Shown: in pieces, positions 25,381 to 34,599 of the stretch
Layout: every line of letters starts with the position of its first letter
How positions within the stretch are numbered: position 1 is the stretch's first letter
Source: Pseudomonadota bacterium
GTDB taxonomy: Bacteria; Pseudomonadota; Gammaproteobacteria; Burkholderiales; Burkholderiaceae_E
Assembly (NCBI GenBank): GCA_029779435.1
Contig: JAKPAM010000269.1
Span: 1 to 37,113, forward strand
DNA length: 37,113 nt
Reading direction: 5' to 3'
Translations under genes and position numbers: made by a program
The notes under the pieces: generated by a model
What the model was told of the DNA's origin: nothing
Seen by the model: only the letters and a program-made list of their open reading frames with translations
The model's database searches: none

Positions 25381-25422
25381 GCAAGAACAAGAAAGCCGCC
25401 TCTGCGTGAACAGGGGCGGTTC
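25381..25422 (-). terminator. Terminator-like repeat, copy A, downstream of the tetR-like gene
   Basis: This 42-bp segment matches 28195-28236, the tRNA-Leu terminator, at 38 of 42 positions in the same orientation. On the - strand it forms a GC-rich stem around the loop TTCACG, with two mismatched pairs, followed by TTTCTTGTT. It lies 26 bp after the tetR-like stop and could end that transcript. The gap 25257-25447 otherwise holds only the promoter described above. Confidence 0.6.
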
Positions 25423-25447
25423 ACTCCGTCATGTTGGTCAGTGGGCG

Positions 25448-26203
25448 CTACGCGATGTTTGATGAACCGTCTTTCCGGGACGTGGCTCTCTTTTGAGGAG
25501 AGGCGGACGTGCGGCCGGTGCGAGGTCGGGGAAACGCGGTGCGCAGGCCGCCGACGATGAAGTTCACCAGCAGCACACCAGCTGCCGGATCCGCGGGAGT
25601 GTTCTCTCCGCGCGAGAGACGCTCCACCCGCGTGTCGTTCAGATGGTGCAGCAGCGCGCCCAACGCAAACTGGTAGCCCCACGCCACCTGTCCCCGCGTG
25701 GCATGCGGCAGGGCGCGGTGCAGTGCGTCGATGAAGGCATGCGCCAGTGGGTCGAAGTAGCGGCGCAGCACTCGGTCGGACTCCTCGGTGGCGTGCGATA
25801 GCTCGCGCGCCACCAGCCGCGCGTAGTACTCGCCCTCGCTGCTTGCGCGCAAGGCCAGCACCGGCGCGGTGAAGGCCTCGATGATTCGCGGCAGCGTACG
25901 CGTATCTGCAGGGTTGATGGGGATCTCGGCCAGGGCGGTCAATCGCGCTTCGATGGTCGGGCTCCAGTGCTCGAAGATGGCCTCGAAAAGCGCGCCCTTC
26001 GGGCCGAAGTAGTACCCCAGCAGGGCCACTTGCACGCCCGCTTCGTCGGCGATCTGGCGCACGCTTACCGCATGGTAGCCGTGGCGGGCGAACAGCTTCT
26101 CGGCCGCCAGGAGGATGGCCATGCGACGGTCGGGGCGCAGCTCGGCCGATTCGGCGCGAGCAGGGAGTCGACGACGGCTGTCGGCGGAAGCCACGGCGTT
26201 CAT
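25448..26203 (-). CDS. TetR-family transcriptional regulator
   Basis: The 251-aa product has the TetR DNA-binding domain at about residues 24-72 (MAILLAAEKLFARHGYHAVSVRQIADEAGVQVALLGYYFGPKGALFEAI). A helical ligand-binding domain (SEGEYYARLVARELSHATEESDRVLRRYFDPL...) and a C-terminal tail follow. The frame is open to 26404, but the ATG at 26203 gives the usual N-terminal length. An 18-bp near-palindrome lies 7-24 bp before this start, so self-repression is likely. The divergent CocE-type hydrolase 245 bp away is the probable second target. Confidence 0.88.
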   Translation of the reverse strand: MNAVASADSRRRLPARAESAELRPDRRMAILLAAEKLFARHGYHAVSVRQIADEAGVQVALLGYYFGPKGALFEAIFEHWSPTIEARLTALAEIPINPADTRTLPRIIEAFTAPVLALRASSEGEYYARLVARELSHATEESDRVLRRYFDPLAHAFIDALHRALPHATRGQVAWGYQFALGALLHHLNDTRVERLSRGENTPADPAAGVLLVNFIVGGLRTAFPRPRTGRTSASPQKRATSRKDGSSNIA

Positions 26204-26209
26204 GACTGA

Positions 26210-26248
26210 TTTATTCGATCGTATAAATTTTTTAGTCACTCGTATAAA
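26210..26248. promoter_or_regulatory. TetR operator-like palindrome plus extra half-site
   Basis: TTTATTCGATCGTATAAA (26210-26227) is an 18-bp palindrome with 16 symmetric positions. Its right half, TCGTATAAA (26219-26227), recurs as an exact direct copy at 26240-26248, 21 bp (two helical turns) further on. The site sits immediately before the tetR-like start, in a markedly AT-rich patch. Binding by the adjacent TetR protein is inferred. Confidence 0.65.
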
Positions 26249-26448
26249 CTCGATTGCGGCTACGCCGCGGTGCGCGCGAGAATCCGTAGCACCGTCAGGA
26301 TTGCCCCTCGCCGACCAGGGCCCGAAATCCTGGTCAGGGCCGCTGTCGTCGGGGGTTCTTGAGATGCGGTCCGTCTTTCTCGGTAGGCAATCCGCTGGAT
26401 GCATCCGTCAGCCAGGACCCCAAATTTCATCATCCGAGGAAAACTGAA

Positions 26449-28140
26449 ATGATCGTCGAAAAAGACATCCCCATACCCCTGTCTGATGGCGCAGTGGTCT
26501 ACTGCAACGTCTTTCGACCTGCCGATGGCGGGCCACATCCGGTTTTGATGACCCATGGGCCCTACGGCAAGGATGCGCATTTCCAGGATGCCTTCACGCC
26601 GGCGTGGGATAGCTTGAAGAAGCTTTATCCCGGTTTGGATACCGATGGCTCGAGCGGACGGTACCTTCGCTGGGAGACGCCCGATCCCGATCGGTGGGTG
26701 CCCAAGGGCTACGTCGTGATTGCCGTGGACAGTCGCGGCGCCGGCAAGTCTCCGGGTTTGCTCGATCCTCAATCGACGCGAGAGACACAGGACTATTACG
26801 AATGCATCGAATGGGCCGGCGTTCAGCCTTGGAGCAACGGCAAGATTGGCTTGCTGGGTATTTCCTACTACGGCATCAACCAGTGGAGGGTTGCAGCACT
26901 GAGGCCCCCGCACCTGGCCGCGATCTGTCCCTGGGAGGGCTGTACGGATCCGTATCGCGAACAGACGTACCACGGCGGAATTTTCAGCAACACCTTCGGG
27001 GCACTGTGGTGGGAGCGCCAGATCCTTCCGATCCAGAACGGGAATGCGAAGACGCACTATGTCGACCGCGATACGGGCAAGCCGCCCACCGGCGCTCCTT
27101 TGGACGACGCGAGCTTGGCGGCCAACCGTGTGAATACGGTCAGTAACCGTCTGCTGCACCCCTTCGACGATGAATGGCATGCCGAAAGGCGTCCTGACCT
27201 TTCCAGGATTCAGGTGCCGGTGCTGTCGGCGGGCAATTGGGGCGGCATGGGCCTGCACTTGCGGGGCAATGTCGAAGGCTTCCTCGGCGCGGGCAGCGAG
27301 GAAAAGTGGCTGGAGATGCACGGTGGCACGCACTATGAAAGCTTCTTCCTGCCGGAATTCATCGCGTTGCAGCAGCGCTTCTTCGACTGCTACTTGAAAG
27401 GCATCGACAACGGCTGGAAGAACGAACCCCGGGTCTTGCTGAATATCCGGCACCCCGGCGACAAATTCGAGTTGCGCAAGGAGAGCGAATGGCCACTGGC
27501 GCGCACTCGCTGGACGCCTTTCTATCTCGACAACGAGACTGCTTCGCTGGACCAGGCGCTTCCCCGGAAAGAAGCGGAGTTCGCGTACGACGGCCTGGAC
27601 CAGGGGATCGAGCTGTCCACACCGCCCATGATCGAAGCCACTGAGATAACCGGGCCTGTGGTCGCGAATCTCTGGGTGAAATCCGCGAGCACCGACATGG
27701 ACGTTTTCCTGACGTTGCGCGCATTCGATCCCAATGGGAAAGAGGTTTCGTTCAGGGGTGCCACCGATCCCGCCGTGCCGGTGGCGCAAGGGTGGCTCAG
27801 GACCTCCCACCGTGCGACTGACCCCGAGAAGTCGCAACCCTGGCGCCCGTTTCACAAGCACGACAAGGCGGAGCCACTGGTGCCCGGACAGCCGTACAAG
27901 CTCGCAGTGGAAATCTGGCCGACGTGTGTGGTGCTGCCCAAAGGCTACCGGCTCACGCTGCGGATCGATGGAAAGGACTTCCAGAGAGAGGGCGGCGAGA
28001 TGTTCCGCCGCGGATCCGGCCCGTTCCTGCATACCGATCCCAAGGATCGGAATCCCGCGATATTCGGCGCACGCAACTTCATCCTGTCAGGCGGCCAGTT
28101 CGACTCGCACCTGGTCCTTCCCATCATTCCGGCTGGCTGA
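26449..28140 (+). CDS. CocE/NonD-family (X-Pro dipeptidyl-peptidase-like) hydrolase
   Basis: The 563-aa product has an alpha/beta-hydrolase domain with nucleophile Ser139 in LLGISYYGINQW and DSRGAGKSPG before it. A probable catalytic His295 lies in HGGTHYESFF. The C-terminal jelly-roll module is typical of CocE/X-Pro-dipeptidyl-peptidase proteins (ATEITGPVVANLWVKSASTDMDVFLTLRAFDPNGKEV, RLTLRIDGKDF). Where CocE enzymes usually have a W-x-D acid, this protein reads AGNWGGMGL, so the acid must come from elsewhere. GAGGAAAA lies just before the ATG at 26449; the frame opens at 26359. No signal peptide is seen. The reaction is probably ester or amide hydrolysis. Its codons are more often A/T-ending than those of its neighbours. 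Confidence 0.88.
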   Translation: MIVEKDIPIPLSDGAVVYCNVFRPADGGPHPVLMTHGPYGKDAHFQDAFTPAWDSLKKLYPGLDTDGSSGRYLRWETPDPDRWVPKGYVVIAVDSRGAGKSPGLLDPQSTRETQDYYECIEWAGVQPWSNGKIGLLGISYYGINQWRVAALRPPHLAAICPWEGCTDPYREQTYHGGIFSNTFGALWWERQILPIQNGNAKTHYVDRDTGKPPTGAPLDDASLAANRVNTVSNRLLHPFDDEWHAERRPDLSRIQVPVLSAGNWGGMGLHLRGNVEGFLGAGSEEKWLEMHGGTHYESFFLPEFIALQQRFFDCYLKGIDNGWKNEPRVLLNIRHPGDKFELRKESEWPLARTRWTPFYLDNETASLDQALPRKEAEFAYDGLDQGIELSTPPMIEATEITGPVVANLWVKSASTDMDVFLTLRAFDPNGKEVSFRGATDPAVPVAQGWLRTSHRATDPEKSQPWRPFHKHDKAEPLVPGQPYKLAVEIWPTCVVLPKGYRLTLRIDGKDFQREGGEMFRRGSGPFLHTDPKDRNPAIFGARNFILSGGQFDSHLVLPIIPAG

Positions 28141-28177
28141 TTCCGCGGTCAAACGAAAGCTGGGCGTGGGCGCTGGG

Positions 28178-28198
28178 GTGCGCCCATGCTGGGCGCAC
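28178..28198 (+). terminator. Hairpin after the CocE-type gene
   Basis: GTGCGCCCA (28178-28186) and TGGGCGCAC (28190-28198) form a perfect 9-bp stem with a 3-nt loop, 38 bp after the hydrolase stop. No T run follows on the + strand, so it is a weak terminator or an RNA-stabilising end. It abuts the tRNA-Leu terminator repeat. Confidence 0.4.
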
Positions 28199-28235
28199 GA
28201 ACGAGAAAGCCGCCCCTGCGTGAACAGGGGCGGCT
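28199..28235 (-). terminator. Terminator of tRNA-Leu (repeat copy B)
   Basis: AGCCGCCCCTG (28208-28218) and CAGGGGCGGCT (28225-28235) form a perfect 11-bp stem with a 6-nt loop. On the - strand this is followed by TTTCTCGTT. It begins six bases after the tRNA 3' CCA. The surrounding 42 bp are repeated at 25381-25422. Confidence 0.75.
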
Positions 28236-28241
28236 CTGGAT

Positions 28242-28326
28242 TGGTGCCCGAGGCCGGACTCGAACCGGCACGCCTTGCGGCGGGGGATTTTGAGTCCCCT
28301 GCGTCTACCAATTTCACCACTCGGGC
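28242..28326 (-). tRNA. tRNA-Leu (anticodon CAA)
   Basis: Read on the - strand, this 85-nt gene has the acceptor stem GCCCGAG/CTCGGGC with encoded A-CCA. It has a D-loop AAATTGGTAGACGC, an anticodon loop CTCAAAA giving CAA (reads UUG), a long class II variable arm CCGCCGCAAGGCGT, and a T arm GCCGGTTCGAGTCCGGC. All fit tRNA-Leu. The encoded CCA and a terminator six bases further support an intact gene. tRNA-Leu(CAA) genes are known integration targets in enterobacteria (leuX). Confidence 0.96.
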
Positions 28327-28403
28327 AGATCGCGGCGCCCTCGAAAAATAGAGGCGCCGGATGGCCGGCTCGCGACGTTTCGACGATCAGCGAGCGGGCC
28401 GCG

Positions 28404-28412
28404 AGTGTAGCA
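28404..28412 (-). promoter_or_regulatory. Possible extended -10 of the tRNA-Leu promoter
   Basis: On the - strand TGCTACACT (complement of 28404-28412) is an extended -10, 78 bp before the tRNA 5' end and just after the GNAT gene. No good -35 was found 17 bp upstream. Confidence 0.35.
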
Positions 28413-28477
28413 CGCCCTCACCGCCCGGACAGGCACGGCAACACCCCGTCGCCGCGCCGCGACGCTTCGGCCCGAGA

Positions 28478-29029
28478 TCAGGCGGTGTCGCGCTCGGTGA
28501 TCAGCAATTGGACCAGTTCGTCGGGGGTCGGGACGACCAGGTAGGCGTCCGACTCGCCGCCGGACGAGCCGATCTGCATGCCCGCCGACCGCGCGATCGA
28601 CAGGATCGCGCGATTGGTCGTCAGGAAGTGCATGTACAACCGCTCGGTGCCCTGGCGCGACGCCTGTCCGACCGCGTAGCGGAAGATCGCCGCGCCCAGG
28701 CCATGGCCCCGCGCGTCGGGCAGGACCGACAGGCCCAGCTCGGCATCGTTGGGCCCGGGAATCAGGTGCCCGATGCCCAGCCAGTCGCCTGCCCCGCGCC
28801 GCACGCCGTACACGAACGAACGGTCGAAATCGATCTCGCCGACGTAACGCTTGATGTGCGAGTCGTTGACCGGCAATCCGAACCGCAGTCGACGGTCGTC
28901 CTGATCCAGCGAGAGGAAGTGATCGCACAAGGACTCGCGATCGCCTTCCTGCAGCTGCTCGATCAAGGCCACCCAGTCGAGGATCCGAGGAGGGATCATG
29001 GCGGTCGATTGGACTGTTTGGATAGACAT
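28478..29029 (-). CDS. GNAT-family N-acetyltransferase
   Basis: The start is uncertain: the frame opens at 29113 in an AT-rich strip, 29029 (MSIQTVQSTAM) gives a reasonable N-terminus, and 28999 is also possible; none has a good ribosome site. From 29029 the product is 183 aa. It shows the acyl-CoA motif A, LGLSVLPDARGHGLGAAIFRYAVGQA, and a C-terminal motif B region (HFLTTNRAILSIARSAGMQI). An N-terminal SLDQDDRRLRFGLPVND stretch is seen in GNAT proteins fused to or resembling the Pat/acs-regulating group. The substrate is unknown. The gene runs toward tRNA-Leu. Confidence 0.82.
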   Translation of the reverse strand: MSIQTVQSTAMIPPRILDWVALIEQLQEGDRESLCDHFLSLDQDDRRLRFGLPVNDSHIKRYVGEIDFDRSFVYGVRRGAGDWLGIGHLIPGPNDAELGLSVLPDARGHGLGAAIFRYAVGQASRQGTERLYMHFLTTNRAILSIARSAGMQIGSSGGESDAYLVVPTPDELVQLLITERDTA

Positions 29030-29084
29030 GATGGAACCGATTCTACGCTGCGCCCGGTTTGGCAACCGTGAAAGATGTTGCGGA

Positions 29085-29170
29085 GCAACAATCATCATAA
29101 AGTCTTGAATCAACTATCACTAAAAAATATAAACACTCGGATTTATGATATTTGTTGGTGCATCGCAACA
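29085..29170. other. AT-rich strip upstream of the GNAT gene
   Basis: The line 29101-29160 counts 17 G/C in 60 bases, against roughly 60-70% for the rest of the window. No gene is seen. It may be the promoter region of the GNAT gene or a foreign fragment joined to the hairpin pair that follows. Confidence 0.6.
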
Positions 29171-29203
29171 CACCTGACACTTGACCACGGGCCAGAGCGC
29201 GAA

Positions 29204-29306
29204 CCTCGTCCTTCAGGGCGAGGTCAAGCGAGGCGAGCCCTTTCTGGCACGGAAGGTGCCCCCAGCTCGTGGCGAGGAAGCTCCCGCCTTCAGGCGGGAG
29301 TGACTC
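29204..29306. mobile_element. Possible IS200/IS605-type end remnant with twin TTCA-loop hairpins
   Basis: CCTCGTCC-TTCA-GGGCGAGG (29204-29223) and CTCCCGCC-TTCA-GGCGGGAG (29281-29300) are two 8-bp stems with the same TTCA loop, the first with one wobble pair. The stretch between and after them, ending GTGACTCAC, resembles the right end of IS1341/IS605-type elements, where such hairpins are recognised by TnpA or belong to the TnpB guide RNA. No tnpA or tnpB gene is present, so it would be a relic or a non-autonomous derivative. The assignment comes from recalled sequence likeness only. Confidence 0.4.
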
Positions 29307-29337
29307 ACAGCCGGAGGGTTCGGGCTGGTGGACCGGT

Positions 29338-29343
29338 TATGAT
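29338..29343 (+). promoter_or_regulatory. Candidate -10 for queA-tgt
   Basis: TATGAT lies only 8 bp before the queA ATG at 29352. If it is the -10, transcription would start at or within two or three bases of the ATG, and queA would be translated as a leaderless or near-leaderless message. This agrees with the absence of a Shine-Dalgarno nearby. No good -35 was found. Confidence 0.35.
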
Positions 29344-29351
29344 CGCGCCCC

Positions 29352-31564
<2,213 letters not shown>

Positions 31565-31614
31565 CGCCGCCAATCAGCACCGCCCATCACGCTCGAAACG
31601 AGGAGACGACAAGC

Positions 31615-32079
31615 ATGACGAACACCACCATCCCGCAGCTCGGCCAGGGCTTCCACTGGCAGGACCTGACCGTCGGCCAGAAGATGCGCACGCATCGGCG
31701 CACGATCACCGAGACCGATCTGGTGAACTTCATCGGCGTGACGGGCATGCTCGAAGCGATGTTCATCGATGCGCTCGATGAATCGGGCGGCATCGGCGGG
31801 CGGCCCGTGCCGGCCGCGTTGACCTATACGTTCATCGAGGGCTTCCTGTTGCAGTCGATGATCCAGGGCACCGGCCTGGCGCTGCTGGAAATGACGCAAA
31901 AGGTGCTCGGTCCGGTGCGCGTCGGCGACACCATTCACGCGATCGTCGAGGTATCGGGCGTGCGCCCGACGTCGAAGGGCAATCGCGCGGTCGTCGATTC
32001 GACGATCGACGTCTTCAACCAGCGCGACGAGCCCGTGATGCGCTATACGGCGCGGCGCCTGCTGGCGGGCCGCCCCTGA
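31615..32079 (+). CDS. MaoC-like hot-dog-fold protein
   Basis: The 154-aa product starts at 31615 behind AGGAG with 7-nt spacing; a much longer open frame running through tgt is not real. It has the hot-dog layout DLTVGQKMRTHRRTITETDLVNFIGVTGM, then LTYTFIEGFLLQSMI and VRVGDTIHAIVEVSGVRPTSKGNRAVVDSTIDVFNQRDEPVMRYTA, which is MaoC-like. The hydratase dyad (G-D-x-N-P-x-H) is not preserved in FIGVTGMLEAMFIDA, so hydratase activity is doubtful. A thioesterase-like or non-catalytic acyl-binding role is possible. It is 50 bp after tgt. Confidence 0.8.
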   Translation: MTNTTIPQLGQGFHWQDLTVGQKMRTHRRTITETDLVNFIGVTGMLEAMFIDALDESGGIGGRPVPAALTYTFIEGFLLQSMIQGTGLALLEMTQKVLGPVRVGDTIHAIVEVSGVRPTSKGNRAVVDSTIDVFNQRDEPVMRYTARRLLAGRP

Positions 32080-32124
32080 GCAGAGGCCCGCTCACCCGAC
32101 ACGGGGGAGCCGGCCACAGGCTTC

Positions 32125-32406
32125 TTACATCGAGAACAGGCGCGAAATCTCGGGACGGCCGTCCATGAACTCGCCCATCCGCTTGCCGATCTGGCGGAAA
32201 TGGTCGGTCTTGCGGTGGAACTCGACCGCGGCTTCGTCCTGGTAGCGCTCGAGGAACGCGAAGGTTTCCGGGTCCTCGGTGCGCCACAGCGCGTATTCGA
32301 GGCAGCCCGGTTCGGTACGCGAGGCAGCGGCCAACTCGTTGGCGACGGCCACGAATGCATCGGCTGAACCCGATTTGACCTTGATCTTGGCAACGACGGC
32401 AATCAT
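32125..32406 (-). CDS. Antibiotic biosynthesis monooxygenase (ABM/YgiN-like) domain protein
   Basis: The 93-aa product is a single ferredoxin-like ABM domain: MIAVVAKIKVKSGSADAFVAV, a conserved TEPGCLEYALWRTEDPETFAFLERY, then FHRKTDHFRQIGKRMGEFM. Members act as small quinol/heme-type monooxygenases or have unknown roles; YgiN of E. coli is the nearest characterised type. The start at 32406 is chosen for AGGAG 7 nt upstream, although the frame is open to 32445. It lies 54 bp after the ChaC-like gene on the same strand. The gap 32080-32124 shows nothing notable. Confidence 0.88.
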   Translation of the reverse strand: MIAVVAKIKVKSGSADAFVAVANELAAASRTEPGCLEYALWRTEDPETFAFLERYQDEAAVEFHRKTDHFRQIGKRMGEFMDGRPEISRLFSM

Positions 32407-32460
32407 CGGTGTCTCCTGTCGGATAGTCTGTTTGGGAGCCGACATTCTAATCGAGCCGAT

Positions 32461-33213
32461 TCATCCCGCCGGCGCATCGAGCCGACCGAGCGCCCCCGTT
32501 CCGTCAGGCGATACCGCCAGCGCATGCCGCAGCCGTTCCATCGCGATGTCGCGGATGCCCATCCGCCGCATCGCGTCGATCATCGCGTCGAAATAAGCGC
32601 GGCACGTGCCGAGGGTGCCCCGACCCGTCGCGATCAGGCGCGCCGCCTCGTCGATGCCGATGTCGTCGATGTAGCGCTCATGCTGGCGATTGGCGACGAA
32701 GGTCAGCACGCGTGCCGGCCGGCCATCGATCGAAGCGGCGAGCCAGCGCGCGTCATACACGCCGGACAGCATCTCCCGCCGCCATACCAGCCGCAACTCG
32801 TGCTCGACCTTGGCGGCCCCGATCCGGAAAGCGACGCCATTGCAGGCCCCGCCGCGGTCGAGCGCCAGCATCAACCCCGGTTCCGTCACGCTGCCGCGCC
32901 CGAACACCGATCGCAGGCAGAAGCGCCGGCGCCAGCCGCGGACCAGCGCGCGATGCTCGCCGTCGTGGTCGAACGCCGGGTTCCACATCAGCGAGCCGTA
33001 GCCGAACAGGTAGGCGTCCGTGCAGGGATCGTGACCGGCCAGCGTCTGCGCCAGCGACTCGTCCAGTTCGGCGTCGGTGCGCACCCGTGTGCCGGCCGGG
33101 ACGCCGGCCCGGAAGGCCGTCAACAGCGAACCGTCGAGCAGCCTTTCGCGATTGATCTGCAGCAGGACCTCGCCGGCCGCCGTCCCGGCCACGGACCGTC
33201 CATCCTCGCTCAT
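32461..33213 (-). CDS. chaC: ChaC-family gamma-glutamylcyclotransferase
   Basis: The 250-aa product has the defining YLFGYGSLMWNPAFD at about residue 85. It also has RGWRRRFCLRSVFGRGSVTEPGLMLALDRGG, GVAFRIG and an RREMLSGVYDARWL segment, all typical of ChaC proteins that cleave glutathione to 5-oxoproline and Cys-Gly. About 75 residues precede the catalytic motif, more than in most ChaC1-type proteins. The start is uncertain: ATG at 33213 or GTG at 33231. The latter would sit 1 bp after the livK-like stop. It is downstream of livK and probably cotranscribed with the liv genes. Confidence 0.9.
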   Translation of the reverse strand: MSEDGRSVAGTAAGEVLLQINRERLLDGSLLTAFRAGVPAGTRVRTDAELDESLAQTLAGHDPCTDAYLFGYGSLMWNPAFDHDGEHRALVRGWRRRFCLRSVFGRGSVTEPGLMLALDRGGACNGVAFRIGAAKVEHELRLVWRREMLSGVYDARWLAASIDGRPARVLTFVANRQHERYIDDIGIDEAARLIATGRGTLGTCRAYFDAMIDAMRRMGIRDIAMERLRHALAVSPDGTGALGRLDAPAG

Positions 33214-33232
33214 CGAGCCACCGGCAACCACG

Positions 33233-34450
33233 TCATTTGACCGTCATGACCTCGCTGAACAGCTCCCAGCCCTTGCCGTTGAAGCGCACCAGCCTCATCG
33301 ACTGGTACGGCGCGAAGTCGGTCGGCGACGTGTCGATCACCACGCCGTCCAGCGCCATCGGCAGTTGCAGGTTCTTCAGGTTGGCGGCTTCCTTCATCAC
33401 GTTCTCGCGCGTCAGGTCGTCGCCGCACTGCTTGAGCACCTGCACCATCGTCTGCGCGACGCCATAGCCGAACACCACGAAGCTGTCACCCAGATCAGCC
33501 TCGGGATAGTACTTCTTGACGAAGGCCAGCCAGTCCTTGAAGCCGGGATCGTTCTCCCACTGCTTGTCGTTCGGGTCCTTCAGGTAGTTCATCGAAATGA
33601 TGCCGACGGACTTGTCGAGACCCGCCGGGACCATTACCGCGCCGACCGACGACGAGACGTTGTTCAGGTAGTGCACCGGCTTCCAGCCGATGTCGTGAGC
33701 CTTGCGGATCGCCTGCGCCGCGAACTTGGGCGTCGTGATGTTCATGAACACATCGGCGCCCGACGACTTGAGCGAAACGATCTGCGAATCGATCGTCGGA
33801 TCGGTCACCTCATAGGACACCTCGGCGACGATCAGCTTGCGGCCCGCTTCGCCCAGCCCGTCCTTGAAGCCCTTCAGGTAGTCCTTGCCGTAGTCGTCGT
33901 TCTGGAAAATGATCCCGATCTTCGCATCCGGCTTGGTCTTGAGCACGTGCTGCGCATAGACCGCACCTTCGCTGTGGTAGTTGGGCTGCCAGCCCATCGA
34001 CCACGGGAAATTCTTCGGATCGTTCCACTTGGACGCGCCGCTCCCCAGGAACAGGTGTGGCACCTTCTTGGTGTTCACGTACTTGTGGATCGCCGTGTTG
34101 GGCGCCGTCCCCAGCGGCGACAGCATCAGCAGCACGTTTTCCTGCTCGATCAGCCGACGGGCCTGCTCGACCGTCTTGGGCGGCGAGTAGCCGTCGTCCA
34201 GCGTGACGAAGTTGATCTTGCGACCGTTGATGCCGCCCTGGTCATTGATGAACTTGAAGTAGGCATCCAGCGTCTTGCCGATCGAGCCGTACGACGACGC
34301 GGGACCGCTGTACGCCATGATGTTGCCGATCTTGATCTCGGTGTCCGACGCCCCCGGGCCGTACTTCTTCTGCGCGACCGCCGGTGACGACAACACCAGA
34401 CCCAGACTGGCGACGATGACCGCCAACTTCGGCGAAAACGACTTCAGCAT
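33233..34450 (-). CDS. Branched-chain amino-acid-type ABC transporter substrate-binding protein
   Basis: The 405-aa product has a Sec signal (MLKSFSPKLAVIVASLGLVLSSPAVA) and a Leu/Ile/Val-binding-type periplasmic domain (TEIKIGNIMAYSGPASSYGSIGKTLDAYFKFINDQGGINGRKI..., IGIIFQNDDYGKDYLKGF). The extra N-terminal QKKYGPGASD and the position of NYHSEGAVYAQHV match the branch of LivK-like proteins that bind other solutes, such as aromatic acids, urea or short-chain carboxylates. The ligand is therefore not certain. GGGAGA lies just before the ATG at 34450. It follows livM after a gap with a hairpin. Confidence 0.9.
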   Translation of the reverse strand: MLKSFSPKLAVIVASLGLVLSSPAVAQKKYGPGASDTEIKIGNIMAYSGPASSYGSIGKTLDAYFKFINDQGGINGRKINFVTLDDGYSPPKTVEQARRLIEQENVLLMLSPLGTAPNTAIHKYVNTKKVPHLFLGSGASKWNDPKNFPWSMGWQPNYHSEGAVYAQHVLKTKPDAKIGIIFQNDDYGKDYLKGFKDGLGEAGRKLIVAEVSYEVTDPTIDSQIVSLKSSGADVFMNITTPKFAAQAIRKAHDIGWKPVHYLNNVSSSVGAVMVPAGLDKSVGIISMNYLKDPNDKQWENDPGFKDWLAFVKKYYPEADLGDSFVVFGYGVAQTMVQVLKQCGDDLTRENVMKEAANLKNLQLPMALDGVVIDTSPTDFAPYQSMRLVRFNGKGWELFSEVMTVK

Positions 34451-34555
34451 CTTCTCTCCCATTCGCCGCGCCTCGCGCGGACTCTCTCAAACGTGGGACT
34501 GCAACGGTGCGCGCCGGCGGCCGGTGCTGCGTCGACCCCGCGTACACATGGAAAC

Positions 34556-34581
34556 GGCCGGCATGCGCGAACATGCCGGCC
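34556..34581 (-). promoter_or_regulatory. Hairpin between livM and livK
   Basis: GGCCGGCATG (34556-34565) and CATGCCGGCC (34572-34581) form a perfect 10-bp stem with loop CGCGAA, 18 bp after the livM stop on the - strand. It is followed by GTTTCC, a weak T stretch. Because livK follows in the same direction, it may be an attenuator or an RNA-processing signal that sets the ratio of binding protein to permease. Confidence 0.5.
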
Positions 34582-34599
34582 GGTGGAACAGCGGACCCG

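Noticed and set aside
26260..28032. A 590-codon - strand open frame opposite the CocE-type gene
   Set aside because: The + strand frame has clear hydrolase motifs and a ribosome site; the opposite frame shows none and mirrors it.
25381..28236. Integrated island with classical attL/attR
   Set aside because: The direct repeats cover the terminator but not the tRNA 3' end, and no integrase is present. The module-insertion idea is kept only as a finding.
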